A stretch of DNA of 64,000 nucleotides from Vibrio gigantis (GCF_024347515.1 NZ_AP025492.1:1054001-1118000), one strand, 5' to 3'; counted from the stretch's first letter, positions 1 to 8,923 are shown. The notes: a model not told the origin generated them from the sequence alone. Translations and numbers: made by a program.

Positions 1-66
1 CACTGGTGGATTGTTGATTGATACGGTAGCAATGCCATTTTGATTGGTAATAGATAGTAGTGTCAT
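1..66 (-). CDS. Enoyl-CoA hydratase/isomerase (crotonase) family, 5' end only
   Basis: Only the first 22 codons are inside the window; the rest runs off the left edge. The ATG is at 66 and is preceded by AGAGGA seven bases upstream. The peptide begins MTLLSITNQNGIATVSINNP, and the 'NGIATVxxNxPP' pattern is the usual first beta strand of crotonase-fold enzymes, which act on acyl-CoA thioesters. It is divergent from the LysR gene at 197, which may regulate it. The call rests on a very short stretch and the exact enzyme cannot be told. Confidence 0.6.
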   Translation of the reverse strand, partial: MTLLSITNQNGIATVSINNPPV

Positions 67-196
67 CTTGGTTTCCTCTAATAATTTGGAACTGAATGTT
101 GTCTCCGTTATGTGCAGCTACTATAAATTTGTAATAAGATGAGAAAAATAGTCATATTGGCACTTAATTGGTGCTTTAAGTGCAACAAAGGTCGTT

Positions 197-1156
197 ATGG
201 ATACATCAAGTCGTTTATTATTGCTGTTGGAAGTGGTTGAACTAGGCTCGTTCGTCAAAGTTGCGGAGCAGAGGAACGTTGACCGTTCTGTCATCTCTAA
301 ACAGATCAGTCGTCTTGAAGAAGAGCTCGATGTACGACTGTTGAACAGAACCACTCGCTCGTTGTCGCTCACAGCAGCAGGTAACGAGATGGTCAACCAA
401 GCCCATCAATTGCGTGCTTTGCTTAATGACACACAACGTTTGGCACAGAACTACCATTCTGAGCCTAGAGGCCTGTTAAGAATTACGAGCTCTACCATGT
501 TTGGTCGGCAATATGTTCAGCAGGCAATATCAGTGTTTCAGACACAGTATCCGAATGTGGATTTTGAACTGAGACTCGAAGATCGCATCGTTGATATGGT
601 CAAAGAAGGGTTCGATATTGGCTTTCGTATTGGTAAGCCCAAAAACTCTAGCTTAATCAGCCGCAAGATAGCGCGAAGCCGACTCTTGATTGTCGCGTCA
701 CCTGAATTCATCGAGAGACATGGGGCAATTGACACTATTGAAAAACTAGAGTCACTGCCTGCCACTATTTATGCCGCACCGGGATTGGTGATCGACAAAT
801 TCTCTTACCGTGATGGAGAGGGTAATACACAGCATTTTCAGCTTAACGCGACCTATAAGGTGAATGATGTGGAGATGATTCCTAAGAGTGCTCTAACAGG
901 CAATACTTTAGCGGTTGTTACGGCACAGATGATCACTGATGAAGTATTAAAGGGCGAGTTAGTACCTATCATGACGCATTTGGCATTGGATGATTTTGGT
1001 ACCTTCTATGCAGTTTATCCTCATCGAGACGCGCCGATAAAAACCAAGCTTTTCATCGACACTTTAAAATCGATAGTCGGGGAAGAACAGCCTGTTTGGG
1101 AGCAAGGTATTGCGGGTTTTGATGGGATGTATGGTAATCGCAGAATGAAATCATAA
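197..1156 (+). CDS. LysR-family transcriptional regulator
   Basis: A 319-residue protein of normal LysR length. The N-terminal winged helix-turn-helix spans about residues 5-65, with the typical 'VAEQRNVDRSVISKQISRLEEEL' region and 'LLNRTTRSLSLTAAG' after it. The effector-binding domain follows from about residue 90. AAAGG lies five bases before the ATG. It is divergent from the crotonase gene whose start is at 66, the usual layout for a LysR protein controlling its neighbour, so a role in acyl-CoA or branched-chain/fatty-acid metabolism is a reasonable inference. The effector is unknown. Confidence 0.9.
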   Translation: MDTSSRLLLLLEVVELGSFVKVAEQRNVDRSVISKQISRLEEELDVRLLNRTTRSLSLTAAGNEMVNQAHQLRALLNDTQRLAQNYHSEPRGLLRITSSTMFGRQYVQQAISVFQTQYPNVDFELRLEDRIVDMVKEGFDIGFRIGKPKNSSLISRKIARSRLLIVASPEFIERHGAIDTIEKLESLPATIYAAPGLVIDKFSYRDGEGNTQHFQLNATYKVNDVEMIPKSALTGNTLAVVTAQMITDEVLKGELVPIMTHLALDDFGTFYAVYPHRDAPIKTKLFIDTLKSIVGEEQPVWEQGIAGFDGMYGNRRMKS

Positions 1157-1297
1157 GCCGCTTATCACTGAGGTGATTGCATAACACTCAGATGAATTTG
1201 TTACCTAAGCTCAAATTTAGATCTAAAGTTAAAGTGAACTCTATTGTTCTGTATATATTAGATAGTGCATTGGATACTCGAAAAGGGAAGTAAGGAC

Positions 1298-1738
1298 ATG
1301 AGAAACGTAGTGTATTTAACGATTGGTCAACTATCAGAGCGCAGTGGTGTTGCGCCTTCGGCTCTGCGTTTCTACGAAACCAAAGGACTGATCGCCTCTA
1401 TCCGCACCAACGGTAACCAACGCCGTTATCAATCAGCGATGCTGAGACGAATTGCCCTTATTCAAGTTGCGCAGTCGATAGGCTTTACTCTTGAAGAGAT
1501 CACGGAGGAGCTGTCTACCTTACCGATGAATCAGACCGCGACTAAGCGGGATTGGGAACGAGTCGCTAAGAAATGGCAAGGGCAACTCGACAGCAAGATG
1601 GCACAAATCCGCTCGTTACAAGAAAACCTGACAGGCTGTATTGGCTGTGGTTGTTTAAGTATGCAGAAGTGCCATTTATTAAACCCAGAAGATATTCTTC
1701 ATGATCAAGGGCAGGGCGCACAGCGGATCGCTGAGTAG
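1298..1738 (+). CDS. soxR: Redox-sensitive MerR-type activator SoxR
   Basis: SoxR senses redox-cycling compounds and superoxide through a [2Fe-2S] cluster and activates transcription by untwisting a promoter with a long spacer. The protein has a MerR helix-turn-helix at the N terminus ('TIGQLSERSGVAPSALRFYETKGLI'), a dimerisation helix, and the cluster ligands in CIGCGCLSMQKC (Cys114, 117, 119, 125 in this numbering). An in-frame GTG exists at 1265, but the ATG at 1298 gives 146 residues, close to the 154 of E. coli SoxR, and has AAGGA just upstream. No soxS-like gene is beside it, and its targets are not evident in the window. It converges on chbG, 17 bases away. Confidence 0.92.
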   Translation: MRNVVYLTIGQLSERSGVAPSALRFYETKGLIASIRTNGNQRRYQSAMLRRIALIQVAQSIGFTLEEITEELSTLPMNQTATKRDWERVAKKWQGQLDSKMAQIRSLQENLTGCIGCGCLSMQKCHLLNPEDILHDQGQGAQRIAE

Positions 1739-1755
1739 CCTCGATACCGCCTTGA

Positions 1756-2535
1756 TTACCGATTTTGACTCGTTAATAGGTCATCAAACCCAATACACTC
1801 AATTTGGTTGTCATCAAGCCACACTTTTAGCTTTGGGTCAGTAAGGAGTTGATATTCTTCTGCACGTTTATGACTGTAACTTGATAGTGACGTGAGTTGC
1901 TCACTGGCTGTTATAGAAGGGTGACACATCAACTCAACTACTCCTTTTGGCATGATGGCTTGATAGCTTAGTAGTAAGTCCTGGAGTTTTTCCAATGACA
2001 CTCCGTCATCGAAAAATCGCATATCGAATGCATCAGGGGTTGGAACTTGGAGATGTTGTTGTCCTTCAATGATGTTATCGATACGACGAACGGGCAACCC
2101 GAGTTGATTGGCAAAATGTGTAAAAGCTTCTTTCAAGGGTTTAAACACCCCACCAAAGTGATGGCTGTCGATGTGGTTTATTGTTAATCCAGCATCTAGA
2201 GTCGCTTGATACTGTGCCTTAAGCTCTAGTGTCACTTCGTTAGGGCAAACATCGGATTTGTTCATTAGCGTCGTTTTATCCCAAAACAAACCATTATCAT
2301 CGACCAAGCTTGGAACTAACTCTGGGTCTGATAGCGGTTTTCCGGAAGTCACTGTAAAGTGCAAGCCAACCTCTGGGACTAAATCTTGGTGATAGAGCTC
2401 GATAGCATGTTGCGTTCCGGGTTGGTTCATCATGATAGTGGTTGATTTAACTATCCCCGCTTTAAAGCAGTCGACGATGCCATGGTTCACGCTTTCAGTG
2501 AGGCCGAAATCATCGGCGTTGAGTATCAATTTCAT
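1756..2535 (-). CDS. chbG: Chitooligosaccharide deacetylase ChbG (YdjC family)
   Basis: ChbG removes one acetyl group from N,N'-diacetylchitobiose(-6-phosphate), making it an inducer and a substrate for ChbF. The 259-residue protein shows the YdjC-family metal site: 'NADDFG' at residues 6-11, His59 in 'GLHFT', and 'HIDSHH' at 121-126. Length matches the family (about 250). It is the second gene of a two-gene unit behind chbF, with an 86-base gap that holds a perfect hairpin. The genes for the PTS transporter (chbBCA) and ChbR that accompany it in enterobacteria are absent here. Confidence 0.88.
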   Translation of the reverse strand: MKLILNADDFGLTESVNHGIVDCFKAGIVKSTTIMMNQPGTQHAIELYHQDLVPEVGLHFTVTSGKPLSDPELVPSLVDDNGLFWDKTTLMNKSDVCPNEVTLELKAQYQATLDAGLTINHIDSHHFGGVFKPLKEAFTHFANQLGLPVRRIDNIIEGQQHLQVPTPDAFDMRFFDDGVSLEKLQDLLLSYQAIMPKGVVELMCHPSITASEQLTSLSSYSHKRAEEYQLLTDPKLKVWLDDNQIECIGFDDLLTSQNR

Positions 2536-2572
2536 GATGACCTCTTATTAAAAAATTTGGATTCAATATCTG

Positions 2573-2600
2573 AATGAGCTCAGCTCTCACGGAGCTCATT
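2573..2600 (-). other. Hairpin between chbF and chbG
   Basis: A perfect 9-bp stem (AATGAGCTC/GAGCTCATT) with a 10-base loop sits in the 86-base gap between chbF and chbG. No T-run follows in the direction of transcription, so it is more likely an mRNA processing or stabilising element, or a weak attenuator, than a full terminator. Confidence 0.5.
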
Positions 2601-2621
2601 AGCTGCTAACAAAGTGCCACA

Positions 2622-3950
2622 CTAAGCGAGTCGATGAGCGAACGCAGGCATGAAGTCTAAGTTCTCGCGAATGGTTTCTAGCAAGGCCTCATCGATGTGC
2701 GAACCACTATCGACAATCGGGTTTAAGATCAGAGCTCGTTTTGCTAACGCTACATCACCTGTCATGGCCGCTTTAACGGTCAAGGTTTCAAACTCTTTCA
2801 TTTGCTGTATCAAGCGCAGCGTGTCGCTATCAAAAGGTTCAACGTTGAGTGGCAAGATTGCGCTGCTAGTGATCACCGAACTCACTTCGACCGCACAGTC
2901 ATCGGGTAATCCTTGAATCGCGCCATTGTTGCGAGTGTTAACATGCATGATAGAACGTTTGTTATTGTGGATACTGCTCATCAGCTCACAGGCCGCTTCA
3001 GAGTAGTAAGCTCCACCTCTTTCTTCTAGCAATTGAGGTTTGGTATCCAGCATCGGATCTTTGTATATCTCTAGCAGTTGTTGTTCGACCTTTGCAACTA
3101 GGTCTGCACGATTGGTGCTATTTTCAGAAGCCGCAAACTCTTTGTCTAAGATGTCTCGTGACTGATAGTAGTAACGTAAGTACGCACATGGCACCAAGTT
3201 CAGTGAGCGAATAAGCTCGCCGTCCCATTCGAATGGCGGGATGTTTTTTGGCATCATTTGATCGTTGCCACCAAGAAGTTGCTCGATGAGCTCGCCCAGC
3301 TTATCTTGACCTTCATGGAGCACTTTCCGAGCCCACACTAGGTGGTTTAATCCGGCAATTTGCATCGTCATATCTTTGCGTTCTGCACCGAGCATTTTTG
3401 CGGCTCCGAGTTCCATGTTGACTGGAACGTTACATAGGCCAACGGTCTTAATCGTGGAATGCTTAATCAGTGCTTCCGTTACCATACCTGATGGGTTGGT
3501 GAAATTGAGTAACCACGCATTGGGGCATAATTCTTCCATCTCTTTTGCTATCTCGAGTGCAATCGGTATGGTTCGGCAAGCATTAGAGAAGCCTCCTAAG
3601 CCATTGGTTTCTTGGCCAATCATGCGATATTTTAATGCGATTCGTTCGTCGCGTAGCCTGGCCTCCATTCTTCCTGCGCGAAACTGTGAGCAGACAAAGT
3701 TCGCGCCTTTCAGGGCTGATTTTCGATCCGTGGTGAGGTGAACATTAATCTCACAGCCTGCTTTGTTTATCATTCGCTTAGTGAGAGCCGCGATTATCTC
3801 TGCTTTTTCCATACCTTCTTCGATATCGACCAACCACAGATCAGAGATAGGTAATTCGTGATGGCGCTTGAGTAGGCCTTCAACGAGCTCTGGGGTGTAA
3901 CTTGATCCACCACCAATCACGGTTACTTTGAGTTTTTGATTCTGTTGCAT
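2622..3950 (-). CDS. chbF: 6-phospho-beta-glucosidase / diacetylchitobiose-6-P hydrolase (GH4)
   Basis: GH4 enzymes cleave phosphorylated disaccharides by an NAD+- and Mn2+-dependent redox elimination. The protein opens with the dinucleotide-binding loop 'VIGGGSSYTPELVEGLL' and has 'NFTNPSGM' and the metal-site cysteine in 'GLCNVPVN'; length (442) matches E. coli ChbF. An ATG four codons upstream (3962) has no ribosome-binding site, while the chosen ATG at 3950 has GGTGA six bases before it and aligns with the family start. It is cotranscribed with chbG and divergent from a LysR gene. Specificity for chitobiose rather than cellobiose is inferred from chbG. Confidence 0.88.
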   Translation of the reverse strand: MQQNQKLKVTVIGGGSSYTPELVEGLLKRHHELPISDLWLVDIEEGMEKAEIIAALTKRMINKAGCEINVHLTTDRKSALKGANFVCSQFRAGRMEARLRDERIALKYRMIGQETNGLGGFSNACRTIPIALEIAKEMEELCPNAWLLNFTNPSGMVTEALIKHSTIKTVGLCNVPVNMELGAAKMLGAERKDMTMQIAGLNHLVWARKVLHEGQDKLGELIEQLLGGNDQMMPKNIPPFEWDGELIRSLNLVPCAYLRYYYQSRDILDKEFAASENSTNRADLVAKVEQQLLEIYKDPMLDTKPQLLEERGGAYYSEAACELMSSIHNNKRSIMHVNTRNNGAIQGLPDDCAVEVSSVITSSAILPLNVEPFDSDTLRLIQQMKEFETLTVKAAMTGDVALAKRALILNPIVDSGSHIDEALLETIRENLDFMPAFAHRLA

Positions 3951-4054
3951 GCTGTTCACCATTTAATGTTGTAGATTACTTGGTTTAATTTATATGATGT
4001 TCACATACACCGACAAACCAGTTATGACGACTTATGAATTAGTGAGGTTAATCC

Positions 4055-4939
4055 ATGGGGCTATTCGAAAATCGCCAACAAACGCTGTCACTGCTGCACT
4101 CCTTTAGTGTTGCGGCCAAGCATTTAAGTTTTACACGTGCAGCAGATGAGTTGTGTTTGACTCAAGGTGGGGTAAGCCATCGCATCAAAAAATTGGAACA
4201 ACAACTGAAGTTCAACCTGTTTGTGCGCAAGACAAGAAAACTCGAACTGACACCAGAAGGTCAGCGTGTACTATCCATGTTGAACGTCTCGTTTGAGTCT
4301 ATTTTTTCTGAACTGATGGACATTCAAACGGGTGAGCTAAGCGGGGAGTTATACATCGCGACATCTCCTTATTTTGCATCATCTTGGCTAATGCCGCGCT
4401 TGCCAGAATTCAGACGATTGTATCCAAATCTAAGCATTAAACTGCAAACGAAACAGAACCAATCCGACTTCCAGTTTGAACCGTATGACGTGGCAATTTT
4501 CTATAGCGAAGGCCACTATCCCAATCATTACAGCGAGCGGTTGTTTAATGGGGTAAGAACACCGGTGTGCAGCCCTGAATACGCGAATAAGTTTAGTTTG
4601 GAAAAGGGTATTAAGTATTTAGATGGTGTTCAATTCATCCATAGTGGAGACATTACAGCTTGGCAGCGCTGGTTGTGTGAAGCTCAGAGTGATGTCGATT
4701 GCACGTTGCAGTGTGACTATTACAGCGATAACCGCTTGGCGATGGATGCTGCGATATTATCGATGGGGTTAGCATTAGGGCGGTTAGAGTTCATGAAACC
4801 GCAGATTGAACAAGGCTTGCTAGTCGCGCCTTTTATGAGCATTGAATCGGGCAAAGGATATGACTTAGTGTGTCCTAAAGGGATGGAGCAACGAACTAAG
4901 TTTCAGGTGTTTACTCAATGGGTTAAGCAACAGTTGTGA
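4055..4939 (+). CDS. LysR-family regulator, GcvA/DsdC-like
   Basis: A 294-residue LysR protein: DNA-binding domain at about residues 10-70 ('FTRAADELCLTQGGVSHRIKKLEQQL'), then a periplasmic-binding-like effector domain starting near residue 95. The 'LTQGGVSHRIKKLE' recognition helix and the C-terminal style place it in the GcvA/DsdC branch. It is divergent from chbF with 104 bases between starts, so it is the likely local regulator of chbFG, replacing the AraC-type ChbR of enterobacteria. That link is inferred from position only. Confidence 0.88.
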   Translation: MGLFENRQQTLSLLHSFSVAAKHLSFTRAADELCLTQGGVSHRIKKLEQQLKFNLFVRKTRKLELTPEGQRVLSMLNVSFESIFSELMDIQTGELSGELYIATSPYFASSWLMPRLPEFRRLYPNLSIKLQTKQNQSDFQFEPYDVAIFYSEGHYPNHYSERLFNGVRTPVCSPEYANKFSLEKGIKYLDGVQFIHSGDITAWQRWLCEAQSDVDCTLQCDYYSDNRLAMDAAILSMGLALGRLEFMKPQIEQGLLVAPFMSIESGKGYDLVCPKGMEQRTKFQVFTQWVKQQL

Positions 4940-5015
4940 CCGAATAGCGTGCCTAGACAAACGCATATTATAGGTCTAGTTTAGGGTGTTCTTTCAATAA
5001 AAGAAGAGGTTAGTT

Positions 5016-5396
5016 ATGTTCAGCCATGTATTTCTCGGTACTGAAAATATTGAACGCGCAAAGTCTTTCTACGACTCTATTATGACGGTGCTTGGTTATT
5101 GCGAAGGCTCTGTGGATCCTAAAGGACGTTGTGTTTACGTCACTCAAACGGGTGTATTGGGTTTAACGAAACCGATTGATGGTCAGCCTGCTACTCATGG
5201 TAATGGTATGACTGTGGGTTTTCTAGCGAGCTCACCAGACGCTGTCGATGAATGGCATCGTATCGGAATAGAGAATGGAGGCACAAGCATTGAGAATGGA
5301 CCGGGTATGAGAGGGACCGATGAGAGGCCACTTTACATGGCTTACCTGCGAGACCCTGATGGAAACAAGATCTGTGCAACTCACTTTATGCCATAG
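5016..5396 (+). CDS. VOC-superfamily protein (glyoxalase/bleomycin-resistance fold)
   Basis: A 126-residue single-unit VOC protein, beginning 'MFSHVFLGTENIERAKSFYD' and ending in the family signature 'YLRDPDGNKICATHF'. In metal-dependent members the signature usually carries a Glu after 'DPDGNxI'; here that position is Cys, so glyoxalase I activity is unlikely. AAGAAGAGG lies just upstream of the ATG. It stands alone on the plus strand. Substrate unknown. Confidence 0.82.
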   Translation: MFSHVFLGTENIERAKSFYDSIMTVLGYCEGSVDPKGRCVYVTQTGVLGLTKPIDGQPATHGNGMTVGFLASSPDAVDEWHRIGIENGGTSIENGPGMRGTDERPLYMAYLRDPDGNKICATHFMP

Positions 5397-5501
5397 TGGC
5401 GTATAATTAGAGAGTATTGATTGTTCAGAGTTAGCTAATGGCAACTCTTGAGCTTTCTCATTATTCGAAGGATTGACTGATTATTGCAAAGGACCTGCTA
5501 G

Positions 5502-5921
5502 ATGACACCGAATGAACTGTTTTATGAGAGCTTTGAGCGTTGCCGGATTGACCAAGAATTCTTGGAGAGTTTTCTAGCGGATTTTTGCGAACATAACCCT
5601 AGATTTTCGGAGAGATTCGAAAGTATAGGCTTAGAGCAACAAACCAAGATGCTCAAGGCCTCGATCATTCTTATTTATAACTCTTCTGGCCTGCCAAGTG
5701 TGCGGAACTCCGTTAAGAGGCTGGGTAAAAGGCATAAAGACTTAGGGTTGGATATTTCAGAGCAAGAACTTAACGAGTGGTTTAATTCTTTGCTTAATAC
5801 GGTTAAGAAGTATGACCCACTTTATGACGCTCGAGTTGAGCAAGCTTGGGCTGAAACCCTCGCTGCCGGCCTAAATATTATGAAGAAAGAATGCGTGGTT
5901 CCAAACTCTGTGAATAACTAG
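5502..5921 (+). CDS. Single-domain globin
   Basis: A 139-residue haem-binding globin. The fold is recognisable from the CD-corner Phe39 in 'PRFSERFESIG' and the proximal histidine His78 in 'LGKRHKDLGL', followed by the G and H helices ending near residue 128. No reductase domain is attached, so it is not a flavohaemoglobin, and no signalling domain follows. The gene is monocistronic and ends before a bidirectional hairpin. Function could be oxygen or NO binding; nothing adjacent settles it. Confidence 0.78.
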   Translation: MTPNELFYESFERCRIDQEFLESFLADFCEHNPRFSERFESIGLEQQTKMLKASIILIYNSSGLPSVRNSVKRLGKRHKDLGLDISEQELNEWFNSLLNTVKKYDPLYDARVEQAWAETLAAGLNIMKKECVVPNSVNN

Positions 5922-6000
5922 ATCGTTGATTCTGTGATTCTCAGTTTTGCTTGTTCGTTATTTAAAGCGGGCAATAGCGTCTGAAAGGATGACATTGTAA

Positions 6001-6037
6001 GGTAAGCCTAACGATATCAGGCTTACCTCTTATTATT
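6001..6037. terminator. Bidirectional hairpin between globin and outer-membrane protein genes
   Basis: GGTAAGCCT and AGGCTTACC form a perfect 9-bp stem with a 9-base loop, followed on the plus strand by TCTTATTATTT. It lies between two convergent genes and probably ends both transcripts. Confidence 0.65.
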
Positions 6038-6040
6038 TGA

Positions 6041-6811
6041 CTAAAAATGAGCGGCCCAACCAATCAAGAAACCTTGTGATGCCGTATCGTACTCAAAAGT
6101 GCCTTTGTTTTCGTAATCAACCCAAGTCGATTTGTATGCGATGTTTAAATCAGACCAACTGTTTATCTGGTATCGAACTCCAGTCAATAGAGACGAGGTA
6201 AAGTCGGTATCACTGCCAAGCCCTGCATCAATAGTTGTGTGAAACTTCCAATCCTTATTGATCTGCGTTATCCATCTCACACCTATTTGATAGTCTATCC
6301 AATCTTCATCAAGTGATCGGTCGACACTTAGACTACCGCCTGAACCGTAAAGCTTGGCATCAATGTCGTTATCCCACCAACGAAGTCCAAATAGATAGTC
6401 AATCGTGCCAAATTCGTATTGGTAGCGCTTAAAACCTTTTATATCTAAAACACCTTGTCGGATATCAAGATTGCCTTTCAATATCTCTAGGTTGGCATCT
6501 AACACCGAGTTTGTTTTTCCACTTAGCTTCATGAAGCTGTAGTCAATGTAATAGCCCCACTGATTGTTATAGATACCCTCTAAACGCACCATAGCGGTCA
6601 TATCAAGGTGATCCATGATGAATGAAGGATCAACATCGACATCTGCTGACAAGTCACCAATGGTGCTGTCTCCGCGAATATTGAGTGCGAGTGCGTAGAT
6701 TTCGAAGCTATGCTGCCACTTTTTTGCATCCGCTTGTGCGCTTGCTTCTTGCGCATTTACGGTTGAACTAGCAGCCAGTGCTGATGCGAGTAGGTAACGC
6801 CATTTAGCCAT
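6041..6811 (-). CDS. Outer-membrane beta-barrel protein of unknown function
   Basis: The 256-residue precursor has a signal peptide ending near 'STVNA' (residue 20). The mature part is made of alternating-residue strands rich in Trp, Tyr and Asp ('WGYYIDYSFMKLSG', 'YQIGVRWITQINKDWKFHT') and ends in an aromatic residue, 'GWAAHF', as outer-membrane barrels do. The strand pattern suggests about 10-12 strands. Nothing identifies a substrate. It is divergent from the DUF4345/arylsulfatase pair, so it might serve that locus, but this is only positional. Confidence 0.75.
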   Translation of the reverse strand: MAKWRYLLASALAASSTVNAQEASAQADAKKWQHSFEIYALALNIRGDSTIGDLSADVDVDPSFIMDHLDMTAMVRLEGIYNNQWGYYIDYSFMKLSGKTNSVLDANLEILKGNLDIRQGVLDIKGFKRYQYEFGTIDYLFGLRWWDNDIDAKLYGSGGSLSVDRSLDEDWIDYQIGVRWITQINKDWKFHTTIDAGLGSDTDFTSSLLTGVRYQINSWSDLNIAYKSTWVDYENKGTFEYDTASQGFLIGWAAHF

Positions 6812-6950
6812 GTTGATATCCCTATCTTAGCTGTGAAATAGAACAAATGTGAATGCATATCCCCAGCGTTCACTTTTCACATATGCAACTTGTATATTGC
6901 TGATTGTAGACTATGTTTTTTGAAAAGAGCCAAATTCAAAGAGTTAAGAC

Positions 6951-7340
6951 ATGAAGCCACAAAGTGTTTTTTTGTACATCGCTGTTTTAGGGTTAACACC
7001 GATTGCGTTGTCGTACGGTTATGCCCCCGTTATCTCCCTCGATTATCTTTTCGGAATTGATGCAAGCCCTATCAATGTCACTCATATCTTTCGTGCCGTG
7101 ATGGGGTTGTACTTAGCATTGGCGTTGTTTTGGATAGCAGGGGCGTTATTAAAGAAATATCGACTGCCAGCACTCTACAGCTTGGTGGTGTTCATGTTGG
7201 GTTTGGCTGCAGGTCGTGTCATTAGCTTAGTGTTAGATGGCATGCCTCATTGGCTGCTTTTTGTCTATCTAATATTGGAGCTTGGCTTTGGCTTGGTAGG
7301 AATAAAAATGGTTCATAAAGAACAATCTGAAACAGTATAA
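6951..7340 (+). CDS. Small integral membrane protein, DUF4345-like
   Basis: A 129-residue protein with four predicted membrane segments (about residues 5-25, 45-68, 75-95 and 100-122) and the 'IFRAVMGLYLALALFWIAGAL' helix typical of DUF4345 proteins. The sulfatase gene starts nine bases after its stop, so the two are almost certainly one operon. Function of the family is unknown; a role linked to sulfatase substrate handling is possible but unsupported. Confidence 0.7.
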   Translation: MKPQSVFLYIAVLGLTPIALSYGYAPVISLDYLFGIDASPINVTHIFRAVMGLYLALALFWIAGALLKKYRLPALYSLVVFMLGLAAGRVISLVLDGMPHWLLFVYLILELGFGLVGIKMVHKEQSETV

Positions 7341-7349
7341 GGACATTCT

Positions 7350-8852
7350 ATGAAAAGGATCTTCCATCTTCTTATCCTGAGTGTGTTAAGTAGCTTTTCG
7401 CTATCGGCATGGTCAGCTCAAGAGCAGCCCAATATTTTTGTTATCTTCACGGATGATATTGGGATATCCAACCTGAGTGCCTATCACAATGGTGTGATGA
7501 GTAGCGAAACCCCGAACATCGACAGTATTGCCGAGAAAGGCATGCTACTCACCGATTATTACGCTCAACCCTCTTGTACGGCGGGTCGTTCCGCATTCTT
7601 AACAGGGCAGCTACCTGTGCGAACAGGCATGCACTCAGTCGGGTTGCCGGGTGGGCCAGTTGGTTTAAGTGCTGACACCCCAACGCTTCCTGAAATCCTT
7701 AAAACCATGGGCTATGTGACGGGGCAATTTGGTAAGAACCACCTTGGTGACCGAGATGAATTCCTACCGACAATGCATGGTTTTGATGAGTATTGGGGTT
7801 GGCTATATCACTTGAATGCAATGGAATACACAGAAGATCCAGATTGGCCAAAAGATGGGTCTTTGGATGCCTTTGCACCTCGTAATGTCATTTATGCAAG
7901 ATCAGACGGTAAAGGTGGTCAAACGATCGAAGACGATGGCGCATTGTCGATCGAGCGTATGCGTACTCTGGATGATGAAGTGAATAAACACGCCATCAAC
8001 TTCATCGAAAGGGCGGTTGAAGCGGATAAGCCATTTTTCACTTGGTACTGTCCATCACGTGGTCACGTTTGGACGCATCTGTCACCTGAATATGAAGCAA
8101 TGCTCGGCCAAAACGGTTGGGGACTTCAAGAAGTGGTGATGAAAGATCTTGATGATCATGTTGGTGAAATGATGGCAAAAATGGAAGAACTCGGTATCGC
8201 CGACAACACCATCATCATTTTCACTGCCGATAATGGCCCGGAAATCATGACTTGGCCTGATGGCGGTATGACGCCTTATCACGGTGAGAAAGGGACAACT
8301 TGGGAAGGTGGTGTAAGAGCGCCTGCACTGGTTAGCTGGCCTGGTAAGATTCCAGCAGGAAGCGTGGGTAATGGTATTTTTGATGGTATGGACTGGTTAC
8401 CAACTCTCGTTGCGGCAGCTGGTGGGCCGGCGGATCTGAAAGAGAAGATGCTTAAAGGTCACGATGGCTTTAAAGCGCACCTCGATGGCTACAACCAAGT
8501 CGATATGTTGACGGAGAAAGGTGAATCGAATCGCAAAGAAATTTACTACTACGAACGTGACAAGTTACAAGCGGTTCGAGTCGGTGATTGGAAGGCGCAC
8601 TTCGTAGTGCAGAATCATGGCTGGAGTGGCCCTAAAGAAGAGCTTAATGCACCGCTACTGTTTAACTTGCGACGCGACCCTTATGAGCGAGCAGCAGAAG
8701 AGTCAGGAATGTACTTGAAGTGGATGGGGCAGAAGATGTGGGCATTCGGCCCAGCACAGGCAGCAGTGCAACAACACCTCGCTACTTTCAAAGAGTGGCC
8801 ACCTAAAACACCAGAAACTCAGCCCGACAATACCGGTGGCGTGGGCAACTAG
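7350..8852 (+). CDS. Secreted arylsulfatase-type sulfatase
   Basis: A 500-residue type I sulfatase, exported by a signal peptide (cleavage near residue 22). The metal-binding 'FTDDIG' is at residues 33-38, and the catalytic cysteine to be converted to formylglycine is Cys76 in 'SCTAGR', fitting the [CS]-x-[PA]-x-R signature with Ala at the third place. 'FGKNHLGD' and 'FTADNGPE' supply further active-site residues. Sulfatases hydrolyse sulfate esters of phenols, lipids or polysaccharides; the substrate cannot be read from the sequence. No formylglycine-generating enzyme or anaerobic maturase gene is nearby. A strong terminator follows. Confidence 0.9.
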   Translation: MKRIFHLLILSVLSSFSLSAWSAQEQPNIFVIFTDDIGISNLSAYHNGVMSSETPNIDSIAEKGMLLTDYYAQPSCTAGRSAFLTGQLPVRTGMHSVGLPGGPVGLSADTPTLPEILKTMGYVTGQFGKNHLGDRDEFLPTMHGFDEYWGWLYHLNAMEYTEDPDWPKDGSLDAFAPRNVIYARSDGKGGQTIEDDGALSIERMRTLDDEVNKHAINFIERAVEADKPFFTWYCPSRGHVWTHLSPEYEAMLGQNGWGLQEVVMKDLDDHVGEMMAKMEELGIADNTIIIFTADNGPEIMTWPDGGMTPYHGEKGTTWEGGVRAPALVSWPGKIPAGSVGNGIFDGMDWLPTLVAAAGGPADLKEKMLKGHDGFKAHLDGYNQVDMLTEKGESNRKEIYYYERDKLQAVRVGDWKAHFVVQNHGWSGPKEELNAPLLFNLRRDPYERAAEESGMYLKWMGQKMWAFGPAQAAVQQHLATFKEWPPKTPETQPDNTGGVGN

Positions 8853-8867
8853 TGGAAATAGCATAAT

Positions 8868-8899
8868 AAAAATCCCGCTCTGTATGAGCGGGATTTTTG
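8868..8899. terminator. Rho-independent terminator after the sulfatase gene
   Basis: AAATCCCGCTC and GAGCGGGATTT form an 11-bp stem with a 5-base loop, with A and T runs on both sides. It can stop the sulfatase transcript and the converging lacI-type transcript. Confidence 0.9.
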
Positions 8900-8923
8900 T
8901 TGTAATGCATCTTTGAGTCGGTA

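Noticed and set aside
1223..1238. CTAAAGTTAAAGTGAA as a SoxR box for autoregulation
   Set aside because: Only about 12 of 16 positions fit, and it overlaps the -35 instead of the spacer where SoxR boxes lie.
5016..5396. VOC protein as lactoylglutathione lyase
   Set aside because: The expected metal-binding Glu in the C-terminal signature is Cys and the chain has only one VOC unit of generic type.
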